In this document: piece after piece, positions 47,080 through 59,976 of the stretch
Layout of the letters: each line of letters opens with the position of its first letter
Numbering within the stretch: position 1 is the first letter of the stretch
From: Casuarina equisetifolia
Lineage: Eukaryota; Streptophyta; Magnoliopsida; Fagales; Casuarinaceae
DNA length: 64,000 nucleotides
Reading direction: 5' to 3'
Assembly (NCBI GenBank): GCA_028551475.1
Contig: CM052357.1
Span: forward strand, 11,083,931 to 11,147,930
Notes under the pieces: generated by a model
Seen by the model: only the letters and a program-made list of their open reading frames with translations
Database searches by the model: none
What the model was told of the DNA's origin: nothing
Made by a program: the position numbers and the translations under genes

Positions 47080-48412
47080 TCAAGGGCATTTGGGTCCTCC
47101 TCTCTTGGTCTTCCAATTATTGTAGCAAGGGCAGGTTTCCTTGTTCCCATAAGTTCCCGGAGGCACACACAAGCACTTTGCACAGCACTTTTGGCAGAAG
47201 AACATGCATGGCTTCTTGAACGCTGTTTTTGAGCATCTTTGGGTGCATCGAGGAGCACACACTACAATTGCATCAGACCATCACTCTCTTTACTAATTAA
47301 TTAATATTAGTTACAAAAAATGAAGTGATTAGTGTAGTTCCGAGATATTGTTGGTTTCAATTGATATCAAGATGCTGAATTAAGCTGCCCTTACTTTGAG
47401 GTTTAAGGCTGCCTTCGGTGATGCCATTCTGAATTTCAAGACAAGAGAAACGAAAACCACCTCAGAGTTCGATAATAGATGGAATGTTCATTTATAAAGT
47501 CGCCCAGAAAAAGATATGCATTAAAATAAAAATCTTACCGCGGGATAGGTGCTATTTGATTCGGGCTGTGGGGCTGGAGCCTCAATTACCGTCGCCTAAA
47601 TGCAGTAATATGACAATATTATACAAATGCAGTGAAATGACTTTGTTCATATAAAACTTGGAAAACACAAAAAATGGACTCAAATGATGTTGAAAAGAAT
47701 AGAGATACGCTTTTTCTTCACTTGTTTTTTTTTTTTTTTGGGGGGGGGGGGGGGGGGGTGGGGGGGGGGGGGGAGGAGAGAAGGGGGAGATAGGGGTTAT
47801 AAAATATTATTATTATAGAGTAGCTGACTTGATTCAAATCTATCTTGTGGACGCATGAAAATGAGATTCCCGTAAGTGTCCAAGCACACCCTAAGACAAC
47901 GAAGTAAACGACAGTCTAGTAATCTGTGAAGACCTTGAACAACAATTATTTAGGGGGAAAAACCTTCTAATCACTCAATAAAATGAATTCTAAGGGCACA
48001 ATTATTGGATAAAGATCATGGCAGTCCAAGAACTAAGATTTGGGTGGCCAAAACAATCCTAGACCCGGGGTTCTGTGATTTGCTTGGTACTTTGATAATT
48101 CATATGTGCAAAAACACTCAACTAGCCGTCTATAGCAAGAAGGCTTTAAAGTGACATCAAGGAGGTTCATGTAGCTCTTTAATATATCAAGTAGTCGACT
48201 TCTGATGTTTCATGTAACCCAAGACTTTACTAGCTTTAATCCACCTTAAGAGACAAAATTGTAGCTTACAAGTTAAAAAGCATTCTACCAAGCATGACAA
48301 CCTATGAAGGAGGGAGAAGAAGAGCTCTAGGATTGTAGCTTACATGATTCTCCCCCAGTAAATGCAGAATCATGACTGCAGAGAAAATCAAAACGAAAGT
48401 CTTCATTGCCAT
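47080..48412 (-). CDS. GASA: GASA/snakin cysteine-rich secreted peptide
   Basis: GASA (gibberellin-stimulated Arabidopsis, snakin) proteins are small secreted peptides with roles in growth and defence. Four exons on the minus strand: 48412-48344, 47595-47539, 47428-47395 and 47261-47080, about 113 codons. Exon 1 encodes a 23-residue hydrophobic signal peptide (MAMKTFVLIFSAVMILHLLG). Exons 2 and 3 encode a Pro-rich linker (IEAPAPQPESNS and NGITEGSLKPQ). Exon 4 holds the GASA domain with twelve cysteines in family spacing (CAPRCTQRC, CMFFCQKCCAKCLC, then CPCYNNWKTKRGGPKCP), ending at TGA 47082-47080. Splice phases agree (0, 0, 1). The residue just before CAPRC is Met if exon 3 ends CAAA/GTAAGG; this is the least certain point. 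Everything looks intact. Confidence 0.92.
47726..47776. repeat. Homopolymer T/G tract in GASA intron 1
   Basis: About 15 T are followed by about 18 G, one T, about 13 G and gaggagag on the plus strand. This puts a long C/A-rich tract in the sense strand of the GASA intron, roughly 130 bp before its acceptor. Exact run lengths are unreliable by eye and in sequencing. Confidence 0.8.
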
Positions 48413-48476
48413 TGTCGAGACAGAAAGAAGAAGAGAGATTCTGAAAGGATGGCTGGTTGTCAATGAAGTCGGAAGT

Positions 48477-48484
48477 ATTTATAG
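48477..48484 (-). promoter_or_regulatory. TATA box of the GASA gene
   Basis: TATAAATA on the minus strand lies 65-72 bp upstream of the ATG at 48412, a typical distance for a short plant 5' UTR. Confidence 0.55.
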
Positions 48485-48499
48485 GCAGCCTGGTTGCTA

Positions 48500-50253
48500 C
48501 AGGCTCGAGAGTTTGAATATTTTATTGGCTCACATGCATGGAAGTTCAGTTGGTGGTTTGTAACAGTTACATCAACGGGACATACACAAGCCTTGTGTTT
48601 TTCCCAAATGACAATCCCACTGTATTGCAATGACCAACCCGACCCTTAATGGCTATTTTATTTATTCACGGGCGTACCGTGTTGAAATTGAACCATATTC
48701 AATCACAGGGAAGGACGAATCGGTCAGATTGTTCAAAAGGACGTAGAATCAACCATGTGAGTGAGAAGCTTGAAAGCTGCACGATGTCACCTCGCATGTG
48801 CCTTCACATGTTGCCGATTCCTCTAAGATATGACCAAATCGACAGAAAACCAAAGAAGAAAAGAAGCAGAAACCATACACTTACACGTCGCCATATCTGC
48901 TTGTGTCTTCTCTGGAACCAGAGTTGCAATGTCAGAGCCCTTTTGCTTGTCTGCTCCGTTCCCGTGACCACGTCTTTTTGTTGCTTTCTTCTTTCAAAGC
49001 ATGGGAACACGCAGAGAAGAGAGGGTGAGGCTGAGCCGGCAGTCTCAACCACTAGAAGTAGGTAGACAGTAAGCTTCCTCTCGTGAACTATGGCTTCTTG
49101 TTTGTATTCAATAATTTCGGGAATTCTGATTAAGAAAAGAGGGTTGTGTAAAAGAACAGGAGGATGTATAATGGAGTCCTTGCTTGTTGATTTTAGAAGA
49201 ATCAAAAGTACAACAAATAGGTTGATAGCTACTTGAAAATGCTGCACACCTGACACGGAAAATCACAGGAAACAGGATCCTTCGGTGTCATCCACAGGGA
49301 CCACGGATAAGATAAGGGTTTTATCATGTTATGCGGATGACATGCCGACATGATTCAAGTGTTCTCTAGCCATTTGCTGATCCAAGTGGTCTTAAAAAGG
49401 TACTAAAAAAGCTAGGTACAAAATGAATTCTGCCGCTGGAAGTTCAATTTCTGAAGTGTCTATTAGTTGAAAGGTATTATCTTCCATGCAAAAGAATCCT
49501 CCTTTATGTTTGTAATCAAATGAAACAAAAAGTATAGACAGGGGCAAGGCTAACTAGAGGTCACAGGTCGATCATATGATTTGGATGTTTTCCACCCAAC
49601 CCGGATCGAATAGCTTGGGGATTTTGGAAGATTTCCCATTGGATGACAGATCTGGAAAAATATGCTAATTTCAATCATTTTTGAAGTAGATGTTTTGCTG
49701 TGGTATTTTCCTATAGCTAAATCACTTAATCTTGATACCCTGATGTTATTTTGTTTTCCCAAGTTTCTTCTATTGCTTGTTAACATATCATATGTTCATG
49801 CTACTTAATATTAGAAGATGCTAATCTTTGATTAATTGGACCATTTGTAATGAAATTGATTTTATTCATTAAATGAGAAATGTAGGTTTCCAATCATTAG
49901 TTATACACATCTTGCATTTTTTTGGGTTATCGAGGCAAATTTCAATGATGGTTACAAACTGTGAGAGCTATGTCATGGACCAGGAGAACATAAATGAAGG
50001 AATAACCGATATTCTTAAATGAGGTCATTGCTACAAGCCAAGAAATCGATGAGGACCCATAAACAAGCAAAGCCGCCAAATTCAAAATACAACCTGATGA
50101 GCAACAGAAAGGGCTGCTCCTGGAGAAATTTCAAGTCAAATAAGAAAGTTGAACAGCAGTAAAATCTCGCTCTCAACCACTTGGCCAGGAAAAGAATGTT
50201 CTGGATAAAGTCGGTTGATATAGGAAAACTCACCAAAAATCTCCTTAAGGCAG
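48500..50253. other. Intergenic region between GASA and PIGQ
   Basis: No supported gene. A 150-codon minus-strand frame (49256-48804) has a hydrophobic start and end but no family resemblance and overlaps a plus-strand frame of similar length. It may be the GASA upstream region and the 3' flank of PIGQ, which are both expected here. Confidence 0.45.
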
Positions 50254-53200
50254 TCAAGTTCTACGACAGGCAAGAATTGAGTCATAGCAGAGATACCAGT
50301 AATCTTTGCAGGGGATAAACATCCATGGCAGCGGCGAAGGAATAGTAGTGCCCAATGTAGATGGTACCCTGAAGAAAAGAAAATTGATTCTCAGAAATCA
50401 TGAAATGAAATTTTAGCGATCAGAATACTTACATAGACGAAGGAGACGCACCTTTTTCCAGTCAGGACTCCTTGAATTGATTTGGCTACAAATGACCCAG
50501 AAACCCCACGGAAAACATTTCTATAGTGAGGAGACACCAGTTCTCCTGAAACACATTTCCATTAATGGTTAACATAACAAACACAACAAAGCCATGGCGT
50601 TTCAAAATATAAATACACACTTGTGCACGTGTGTCCCTTTGTTTTATTAGACAAAATAGAGTGCTGAAATGATATGCCTTTTTAAGATTCATCTATGTTA
50701 GATTATCAATGAAACAGTAATACAAGTAACACAATTGATGGCCTCACCTATGCTCAAGAAATTGCTGTGTATATCTGAGACCAGAAAACTAGATTTCTCT
50801 CCACTTTGAAACCGCTGTGAATTCTGAGATGTATAATCAACTTTATCAGGAGAATCAATCTCCTTACTGAAACAAGGTACAACTTCAAACCATATGCCAC
50901 AAGGAAATCTTTTTCGCCTCACCAGCCAAAGGACAATTTTGTTACAAGGTGTAGCATGAATAACAGAGATAATAATCTCAATCAGCATACAGATCAGGCT
51001 GATGGTTGAGTTCAAAATGCTAAAGAAGATATAGAAAACAGAAGTTGTCGGTAAGAGAAGTAAGAGCAGTGTAAACAGAAGAGATCCAACGACATGTTGC
51101 TTCACAGTATAGTCATAGCTATCTAGCCTTTGACGAAGAGGATTCCATTTCCGACCTCTGCAAAAGAAGCATTAATTATGTGAACAATATGAAAGACGGA
51201 TAGTGGAAATCACTGAGATAAGAAATAATCTAAACACAAGATTCTGGAACGTTGATTATCTAAACCTAGCAATGAAGCACAGGAAAAGGTGCTTTATGCC
51301 TCAATAGTTCTCTATTTCACAGAAACTTGAAATGATCCATGAGTGCACATACTGATCGGTTCTGGAGGAGAATCAAAGAAATTATTTCTCATCAAACAAA
51401 TATAGAAGGAATAATCTTCATTATTGACAAAAACCTCATATTTTGCTAAAGAAATCTCCAAAACCTCAACGTTGATTGCTTCAAAGATAACATTTCAACC
51501 TTCTAATGAAGAAAAATTATAGTTCTCTCATCTAAATTCCTGGTAAAGTATCTTTCAAGGAATATGGCAAAAAGGGCCCCAACCAAAAGGCCACCAGAGC
51601 GCAACATAGTAACCAGACACCCTACTCTTTGTCAATCTCTTACATTTTATAGGGACTGAAAATTGCAAAATTTGGATAACATTACCACTTCAAGATAGCA
51701 CTCACAATAAATTACTTTGATGATATTTGAGTATATAAATTACTTTGAACCAGATGTCCAAAAGAGAGAGTTTCACCAACATACAGGCTTGCAAGTAAAA
51801 TAGAGACAACCTGTTCCCATCGAATAGTAAGGGATTTTCCACTTCTTATCTCAAGTTTTAATTCTTATCCTGCGTCCAAAGGCATTGGCATGTCTTCATG
51901 GTCAGAGATCAACCCACAGTAGAAAGCACTTTAGATCATATAGGAACGGAATTAACCATGGCACTTGATTCGATCAAGTATCTGCTAAGGATCCTACACA
52001 AACTGGCCCCTTGCATTTTCATCATAATATATGGAGATTGGCAAGGTAGTGTAAGTTATTATTTTGAAAGCAGGATGTCAAGTATTACGTATTAAGATGT
52101 ATTTCTAAAGTAACCATAGAGAGAGATGCATGTCCAAGAGATAGACCAACCTTCCTAAGTTCTTTACAACTTCAAATAATTCTTCAACGACCTGCATTTC
52201 TTTAAGCTCTTAGTGCCTCATAATATGCCAAATATTTAATCTGCCTCCATGTTTCAGCTTCCAAAGATATCTATCAGCCCCATTAATTATTGGTACAATT
52301 GCACATAAAAAATCAAAAAGTAACCCCACTACAGTCCTTGATGGTACAAATAAACCGGACTCCAGAAGATAAGGATTCACTAAAGCTTTTTTTTTCTTAA
52401 GCTGGAAAAAGAGTCTCAAAACTCCTCATCAAGGACAACGTCCCCATCCCCAAACCTATGCTATGAAGACAGCAACACAACATACTTGCCCATATCTTAT
52501 CCCAATTACGCATCTCAGGAAGTGATCTCTTCCCTCATCATAACACTCCATCCACTTGGTCAGTAGGGCTTGGTTGAAAATAGTTAAACTTTTCACTCAA
52601 AACCATCAATGTATTATAACAAAACAAGATTCCAATCTAAAGGCTGAAGCTTAAATTCTTCTCTATTACTTACCGTAAAAAGTGCAACTTCTCTAATCAG
52701 CTTGCTAAAAGAGCAGGAATAATGAAGAACGAAATGAAATAGCTGGATAAACTATGGCACACCTTCCAAAGTTTCCTGAGACCAGCTAGCTTCTTCATGC
52801 TTTAAATTTCAAAGGCAATTTATGGAAAGAACCCACTTTACATCATATAAGATTGGTCAATTCCTCCACAGAACCACCTTCCTCAAGGAGGACTTACTAA
52901 GTCTTTCATATGTTCACCTTCGAACCTGAAGCCACTTCGAGCCAAAGAATAGATGTCTAATCAAGATTCAGCCTACTGTCAGCATGACAGAGAATGACGA
53001 TGTTATCTGGAAACAAGGAATGTGACATCACCGCCTGTTAACTCCAGCACCAACATAAGGCCAGAACAACCCGCCCTCAACAAACCTAAATTAAGTTTTA
53101 CAAAGCACCTTCATCACAGGAATGAGATACAGTTCTTAGTGGATCCCCTGATCTCAAACACCACACAACTATTGAAAAATGTAGATGGACTACGATTGAC

Positions 53201-56200
53201 CAAAGAAGAGAATCTAATTGTAGATATGACAAAACCAGTAAGTGAAAAAGGAAGAAGAAAAAAAAAAAAAAAAAAACCCATTCTGCCAAGTCTTACCAGA
53301 ACCTACATCCATCCAGCAAATAAATGCAGGTTCCAAATTTACAGAAGGACTACAATGCCTTAATCTTCTCTAAGGATATTTCATTGGCTACAAACAATAT
53401 TGCTCTCCCCTCAGCGCAAGCATTCCGTGAATCCAACACCAAAAGAAAAAAAAAAAAAAAGAGTCTAGATTCATGACACCTAGGCCGTTGCAACTCACAG
53501 GCACCACAGCAATAGAGTAGCCAACCTGACTCTCAGGGGACCTTATACCCTAGGGCTTAAAATGCCATGAATCCTACCAGGCTAGGTGGGTAGCCATCTA
53601 CAGTACTATTCACACACGGATGAAGATACCTAGGCTTGGTGAAGTCGCAGCCCGAAAGTTCCTAAGCATGCCATGCCCTTTGCAAAGGTTGACCTAGGCT
53701 CTAATACCAAACAAGAAAAATAGTGTCAAAACTCATAACATCCAGGCCGTACCAATTCACAGGTGCCACATCACCAAAGTAGTACCCAACCTCATCCAGA
53801 ACCTTTATACCAATTCCTCCAACACCAGACATTCCTCTTGAAACTTCTGTCCCACCTCTTTAGACCACTTGTATGAAGTAGAATACGTCCCTAATGAACT
53901 TAACACTACAATTTTTAACTATTTTCCATTACCTGTGCCAAGAGCTTAAACATGCCTCCAACCAACCTAAACAATCAGAAATACCTGACGCATTTAGCTC
54001 CTGTCTAATTGAAAAACAAGACTGATGAAAGGCAAATATTTCATCAATACTCTTCAGAAGTTTTGAAAACTTTCCACGTTAAAAAATAATCCTGATCAGG
54101 TGCTTTATCTTCTTCTATATCTCTAAGGGCACTAACCACCTACTCTTTCTCTAATTCTGTCGAAATCACAAACTCTTTCCTCTCTAAATGGTGCAAAAAA
54201 GGAACCTATCTATCCTTATCTGCCAGTCGGTTGATTTTGTATCTTTGGAGCTGATGATTTCATCCTTCACCTCTCCCACCTCAAAATGAGCAGAACTATC
54301 AACTCCTAAATCCCCAATGAGAATTTTCTAGTCAACCACAAAACTATTGTTGTTGTCACCAATTTCAAGCCAAAGAGCCATAGATTTCTCCCAACAAGAA
54401 ATCTTTGCTATCTCTATGATCCTTTCCCCCTCATTTTAAGGTCTGAAATGGGTCATTTCCTCCATCTTTTGCATCTGACTCAACACTGCAGTTTCTGATA
54501 CCACATTCTTAAACACCTGTTTGTTCTACACCTTCAAAAGCTCCAGCAACTTAAGCTTTCTTGCAATAAAATAACTAGGATATCCTTGAACATGGTAGCT
54601 ATTCCACATTGTTGAACCCTCTCAATGAAGCCCTCCTCATCCAGCCACATAATTTCAAATTCAAAACGCACTCTTATCCCTTCTCAACCCTCCACAATCT
54701 TGAAAAAGAAAATAGAAACAAAAAAGGGGAAAGTGCTCCCAAACAGATTGAGAAAGAAGTCGTTATGTCCCTTCCAAATTATTTTTTCCAGTCCAAGGAT
54801 TCCCAAAATGTTACAATTCTAGACAACAAAGGTGCATGTTGGACACTAGACCAAGTACACGAACCAACTTCCAACGAAAAATCAATAAGATCTGATTCTG
54901 TGATGATATCTGGAAATTCCAACAAAACTCATGAAAGCTGATCACACGTGAGTCATTCACTCAAAAAACTGAAGTCACATTAAAGCCCCCCATCCATACC
55001 AAGGCACTGTCCATCTAGCAAAACCTGTCATCAGTTGCTCCCACAAGCCAACTCTCAATTATTTGTCTGCAGGACAATAAGCCCCATCGAATGCCCAAAC
55101 AAACTATCCTTCAACATCTTTAAGTAAGCAAAAAGCCAAGAAGCTCCATTTCGCAACTTCTGTCTTCTCAATCACAATCCTGCCCCACATTAAAACAGCG
55201 CTACTGGCAGTTCTGTCAGGTTCAAGAGCCACTAATCTACATAAGGAACCTCCCACCTCCACCACATCCCCTAATTAAAAGAATAAAAAAGAAAAAAAAT
55301 TGGAAAAAGAAAAATCTTGCAATTCTCTTGGACATTACCTCAATCTTGATTTCCTGTAGGCAGATAATATCCCACTTTGTTTCCTTCAACATATTCTTTC
55401 AACCTCTAATCTCTACCCAGTATCATAATTAATGGAAGAAATTCGGCTCTCCAACTCCCTATTGCCTTTCAATGAATTAAGCACACTGCTTTCTGATCTG
55501 AGCCACTCTTTTCCTCCATCCGTTCTCAATAGCCCCACAAAGAGTCGCAACTTGTCCTTCAAAACCTCTACTGAGGAACCCATAAACTAGCAAAATCCTT
55601 TGAATCCTTTTTGGTATTTAAGTAGGAACTTCGTCATAGGCTTTGAGCATTTAGTGGGTAAAAATGGCTATCAGCTCACACAATAACATGCTTCATGCCT
55701 TTCAAGGGAAGGATCAAATCTACCACCTTGATTTGCAACTCCATCTCCTAAATTGATCCTGACCAAAATCCTCATTGTTTGACTTTATGACAGACAATAC
55801 TTTTCCCTAATTTCCAAATACTTTAGGAACTAGACCCATCTTTTTCTTTTAATGCTTCCAATTAATCTGATAAAGGATCATGGTTACTATAGTTTCTAGG
55901 TGCAATTTCGAACTTTTTAAGACCTATAAAACCAAGAATATGGAAGCACATGTATTACCTGAAAAGGCGCCATAAAGCTGCTAATGCCTGTATCTGTGTT
56001 GAATATATTCCTGAGAGCAACCAATGAAGAGATGACACGTGCAAGGTCACAAGTAAAAGTATGTCTTTGATTAAAGCAGCAGGTATTGTCATCCCAAAAA
56101 CAATCCCTGATATTGCAAGTCCTTTGATGAGAAAAATGGAGAGAAAACCCACAAAGACCCAGAGGGCAGACCATATTTGAATGGCATTAAGAGAAATCAA

Positions 56201-59200
56201 GCCAAGAACTCCTGCCAGTTCTGTGTTTAACTTGAAACCTGCAGGGACTCCCATCAACCAAACACAACCTGACCGCAACAAATTGTTTGTAATGACAGTT
56301 GCAAAGTTCATAACCCACAAGCGAGCAAATTCCGCATTGTATAACAGTGCCATGCCGATCAAGTTTCCCAAGAGAATATCAAAAGCCAAACTTGACCACA
56401 TGGAATGCTTTTGTAATGCAGCTTTCTCTCCATATTCAACGCATGATAGAGACCTTGCAAATACAAAATGCAGAAACGAGTTGGGAAAAATAAGAAAAAA
56501 ATACAAATGATGAATACATCCACTACACAACAAAAAATTAGCAGAAAGCAAACTATCCGTCTCCTTCAAGATCTCGTACATTTAAAGTAACAACTAGCAA
56601 AGGGGTACTGATGGGAAATAAAATCCAAAATTCTACTTAAATCTTTAAATTTAATGATGGGAAACGTTGCAAATTGATTGATCATTAAAACAGCTCTGAA
56701 CCTAATATTAGGTTCAAATTAATAGACTTTATCAATTAGCATTTTAAAATACTAATTATCAATTAAAGCATAATTCAAAAATACCCCACTCTCCGGAAAA
56801 CCTCCTCTTACCTGATCCCATTTTCTCGAAGGAAGACTGGCCAATATAATATCTGACAACAGCGGATTCGAATATGCATCATTGTAGACCCAAATATCTT
56901 TGCCAATGTAACATACATCCATGACTGTGATATGTAGCTCAAAATACTATGGGAAACCTGAAGAATGATGTAGATTAGAGTTGACAATGAGGCCATGGAC
57001 ATTGCAAGTACTTGCCAAATGAACGTAAGCAACCTGCAAAGCCACAACATGGACCATTAACGTTTGAAAACTTGTAAATATGCAGGGAGAAAGTGGGATG
57101 CACAACTAGAGTCTTCAAGAGAATACATGCAAATACTGGAAAAGCAAATAAAGGATCTTGTAGTGGCCACACGTCTCTCAAAAAATGATTTTGCAGCAGC
57201 AGCACTGTTAATTGCCAACATTACCGTATCCTACACATAACAAATTGAAAATGCATATTAATAAGCAACTTAAAGGTCTAAATACACAAAAGAAATCTTG
57301 TGAATTCTATTACCAAGTCAACTGATGTTTGCTTTTGGTGAAGCTCATCAACCCACTTTGGCCTTTTGATAGGAGCTTTCACTTGCTCAGACAAATTCCA
57401 AAGATGAAGGGAGAAATGGTGATCACCATGGGCAGGAGGTTCATAAAGTATCACCTGCAATTTACAAACAAAAATAAAGGACAGTAATCACAACTAAAAA
57501 AGTTCTGCTTCTAAAGATGAAAGGGGGAGCTGGGGGAGGGAGGAGGAGAATGAAAGAGAAGCCATCCTGACTTACATACGTGGACATCACACAGAAACAC
57601 TATTTTTCCATTCCAGTGAATGTGGTCCAATTTAGGAATCCAACGAATTTTTCCATCATATTCACAAAAATCATTTGCCACCAGAATCCAATTACTGTTT
57701 CCAATTGATGCTTGACTACATTGTTCTAGTAATCCACCAAGTTTGTGGCACCCACAGGTCAATTGCCCATAGTTTCGTCTGAATGTACCCCCATCGTTCT
57801 GCACAAAAGCACTGCTAAGATCTACAGCATGCTGACCCAGCATACAGAGAGATGATTTATCCTGTAGAGATTTGGGCATCTTCTCATTTGTATCATGGAG
57901 GATTCCCTGAAAATAGCAACTCCATAAATTCATAAGCCATATTAAGAACACTTTCAATTAGTTAACTAAGCAAGGAAAACTGGTTATGGTTCCCAGAACA
58001 AGGGCCACCTTCATTGTAGAGTTATTACATACCTCAACATTTACCAAACAAATTATTTTTCTCAACACCCAACCAACCACTGCTTAGACCTAAATTTCTA
58101 ATCAGTCATCATGCCGGCTTAGCTTGTTGTTGAGACAAAAACTTGCAGGCCTTGAATTTTGGGCTACCAAAATAATAGAAAAATGATTACTAGTATAACC
58201 CTCCAAATAGGACTCTACAACAAAAGCCTAGAACAATGGGCTTGTGCGCAGGCTTTGGTAAAGAATAGCATGTCCATTAAGAGCCCCAGAAGCGTTCCTC
58301 CCACCTGGACACTTGTTGACGTTACAAGACACACTCCCACATGAGGGACACCCAAAAATACTAGCCATGATTGAGGCTCCTCGTGTGCCAATCATTTACC
58401 TAATGTACGAAAATGATTATTCATATAATTATTTTATACAACATAGTTCAATCCAAAAGATGCTTAATATAGGACTTGCTAGAAGCCAACACACTCGTGA
58501 TCTGAATCACTGAAGTACCAAAATTAATTTTTTGTCCATATGGTATAATTCAGTAAACCTGATTTATGAACATTTCACTTTTGTCTTCTCAAGGACAAAA
58601 GGGAATTGCTAAGTCCTTCCAAATACTTTATTTTCCCCCTTTTAGCCCGATGAATAAGCCCTTTTCTAATTTTCACACAACACAAATGACATCATAGGTG
58701 ATTGAAAATCAGTAACAATAACTTGTAAAGCTTATCAACCAATATATCACAATTAGAACTCCGGTTTTGAATTATGTTGATGCATGTTGATGCCAGTATC
58801 TATACTGCTAATTGCCTGATCTTCCAAGAAAAAAATTAGGAATATAATATCACAACAATAAAGTCCTAGTGAGGTAGAAAAGCACTCAAAAAATGATTGG
58901 GCTTTTAGGATAATTTTTTGAAGTTTTGCACTGGATCAATCAAAAAGTGATTTTCATGACAAAGCAATTAGATATCCAATTCAAGCCTTCATGGCAATGA
59001 CCATTAGAATGAAAAAAATCTAACACTCCATCTTTTTGACAAAATTAAACTTCATGGTAGGTAGAACTTTTTTGGGCAAACTGCATTTTAAATAGAAATT
59101 ATAAAGTGAAACAAATGGATATTGTTGTGTTCTTTTGAGATGGAAACTAGCCAGTGGCCACTGAACAAAGAAAATCAAACATACTGTTACAATGCAGCTA

Positions 59201-59976
59201 AAGTAGATTATACAGGGTGAGGACATGTGGAAGAACAGGGCTTCTCTAAGTAGGCTTTGCCATAGATTTCGGAGCTTAACATGCCAGTGAATGTCACATG
59301 AAGCCAGTCTGCATACCACTTCTTCGGTCTTCTCAGATTTTTTATACGTACATTTGCAGTTCTTAGGGTTTTCTACTACACTACCTATCTACTCTGTTTC
59401 CCTCATTTCCAATGAATATGCTATTACTAACAAAAAAAATCTACTCATAGTCTAAAACGACTCAATTAAACAAGGAAAGAAAACCATATGCCAACTATGA
59501 AAGCAAGTATTAATGTCCTTAGAACAAAAATTACGAGCAGTGCACTCTAAACACCTCTGCCTTGCCAACATTATGGGAAGGGAAAATCATTCTTAACATA
59601 ATCTGGCACTTTCCGACACAATGACCAGAGCGCACTAGCGTAGTCTACAAATTTGGAATACCGGAATGTAAAAAAAAGTAAGACACTACAAGAATAACGC
59701 AATTTATAACCCCAAATAACCTAAAAATCAAACTAAACTAAATATTTAAGATTAATTTTTCATAAGCCTTAGAAAAGGGGGTATTAAAAACTTTGAACGT
59801 TATACCTCGAAGGTAGACTGATTATGTGAAAGAGAGACTTCACTGTATGCGAAAGCTACTACAATGTCAAGGGAGGCCGAAGAAGAAGAAAGAAACCACC
59901 CAAACAAACAACTGTAGGATAACGGCTCATTTGAAGAAAGCTGCTTGGGCCACCAAATCCTACATCTGCTTCTCAT
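50254..59976 (-). CDS. PIGQ: PIGQ/GPI1 homologue, GPI-GlcNAc transferase subunit
   Basis: PIGQ/Gpi1 is a multi-pass ER membrane subunit of the complex that transfers GlcNAc to phosphatidylinositol, the first step of GPI-anchor synthesis. Nine coding exons on the minus strand: 59976-59806, 57906-57580, 57454-57314, 57230-57127, 57033-56812, 56453-55959, 51157-50748, 50545-50452, 50368-50254; phases agree and give about 692 codons. The N-terminus is MRSRCRIWWPKQLSS. The Gpi1 domain occupies roughly residues 250-690, with WLMGVPAGFKLN near 387, the LWRLFRGRKWNPLRQRLD signature across the exon 6/7 junction near 483, hydrophobic spans in exons 5 to 7, and the C-terminal VSPHYRNVFRGVSGS and VPSTLGTTIPSPLPW. 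Stop TGA at 50256-50254. The exon 4/5 junction is chosen by phase (CAT/GTATTC donor, TTTGCAG acceptor). No stop or frameshift was found, so it looks functional. Confidence 0.88.
53438..53815 (-). mobile_element. TRIM-like miniature LTR element
   Basis: Two diverged direct repeats of about 100 bp (53445-53551 and 53713-53812; both with aggccgt, a ctcacagg or ttcacagg word, and ccttatacc) flank an interior of about 160 bp. At the inner edge of the right repeat the minus strand reads TGGTATTAGAGCCTAGGT (53708-53691), a tRNA-Met primer-binding site. Small size, LTR-like ends and PBS with no coding frame are the marks of terminal-repeat retrotransposons in miniature. Exact ends are uncertain. Confidence 0.5.
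53840..55420 (-). mobile_element. LINE (L1) remnant, endonuclease and start of RT, inside PIGQ intron 6
   Basis: The minus strand from about 55400 reads LKETKWDIICLQE, the start of the L1 apurinic endonuclease. Near 54860 comes DLIDFSLEVGSCTWS (family: D-L-P-L-x-G-G-x-F-T-W-S). Near 54160 comes ALRDIEEDKAPDQDYF (the N-G-D-K-A-P-G-P-D-G-F start of RT). Near 53960 comes LVGGMFKLLAQVM. Stops are frequent. The open frame 54609-54941 on the plus strand is antisense to it. Confidence 0.65.
57907..59805 (-). other. Intron 1 of PIGQ (1.9 kb)
   Basis: The donor is TTCGAG/GTATAA at 59805 and the acceptor ATTTTCAG at 57907. No element or second gene was recognised in it. The 99-codon minus-strand frame at 59319-59020 lacks domain features. 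Confidence 0.6.

Larger units (their letters stand above)
51158..55958 (-). other. Intron 6 of PIGQ (4.8 kb), host to transposon remnants
   Basis: The donor is TTTTCAG/GTAATAC at 55958 and the acceptor CTTTTGCAG at 51158. It contains an old LINE (about 53840-55420) and a TRIM-like element (about 53438-53815), both on the gene's strand. The part 51160-52970 has no feature I can name. A long A-run lies at 53258-53276. Confidence 0.75.

Noticed and set aside
48804..49256. 150-codon minus-strand open frame with hydrophobic ends
   Set aside because: No recognisable domain, no splice or promoter context, and a 138-codon frame overlaps on the other strand; likely chance.
53022..53363. 113-codon plus-strand frame ending in a Lys-rich run
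   Set aside because: The Lys run is translated poly-A; it lies in PIGQ intron 6 next to transposon remnants and has no domain.
54609..54941. 110-codon plus-strand frame
   Set aside because: It is antisense to the LINE endonuclease remnant.
56975..57205. Hydrophobic 76-codon frame overlapping PIGQ exons 4 and 5
   Set aside because: It is a +1 phase reading through an intron; the phase-consistent splice CAT/GTATTC to TTTGCAG explains the gene better.
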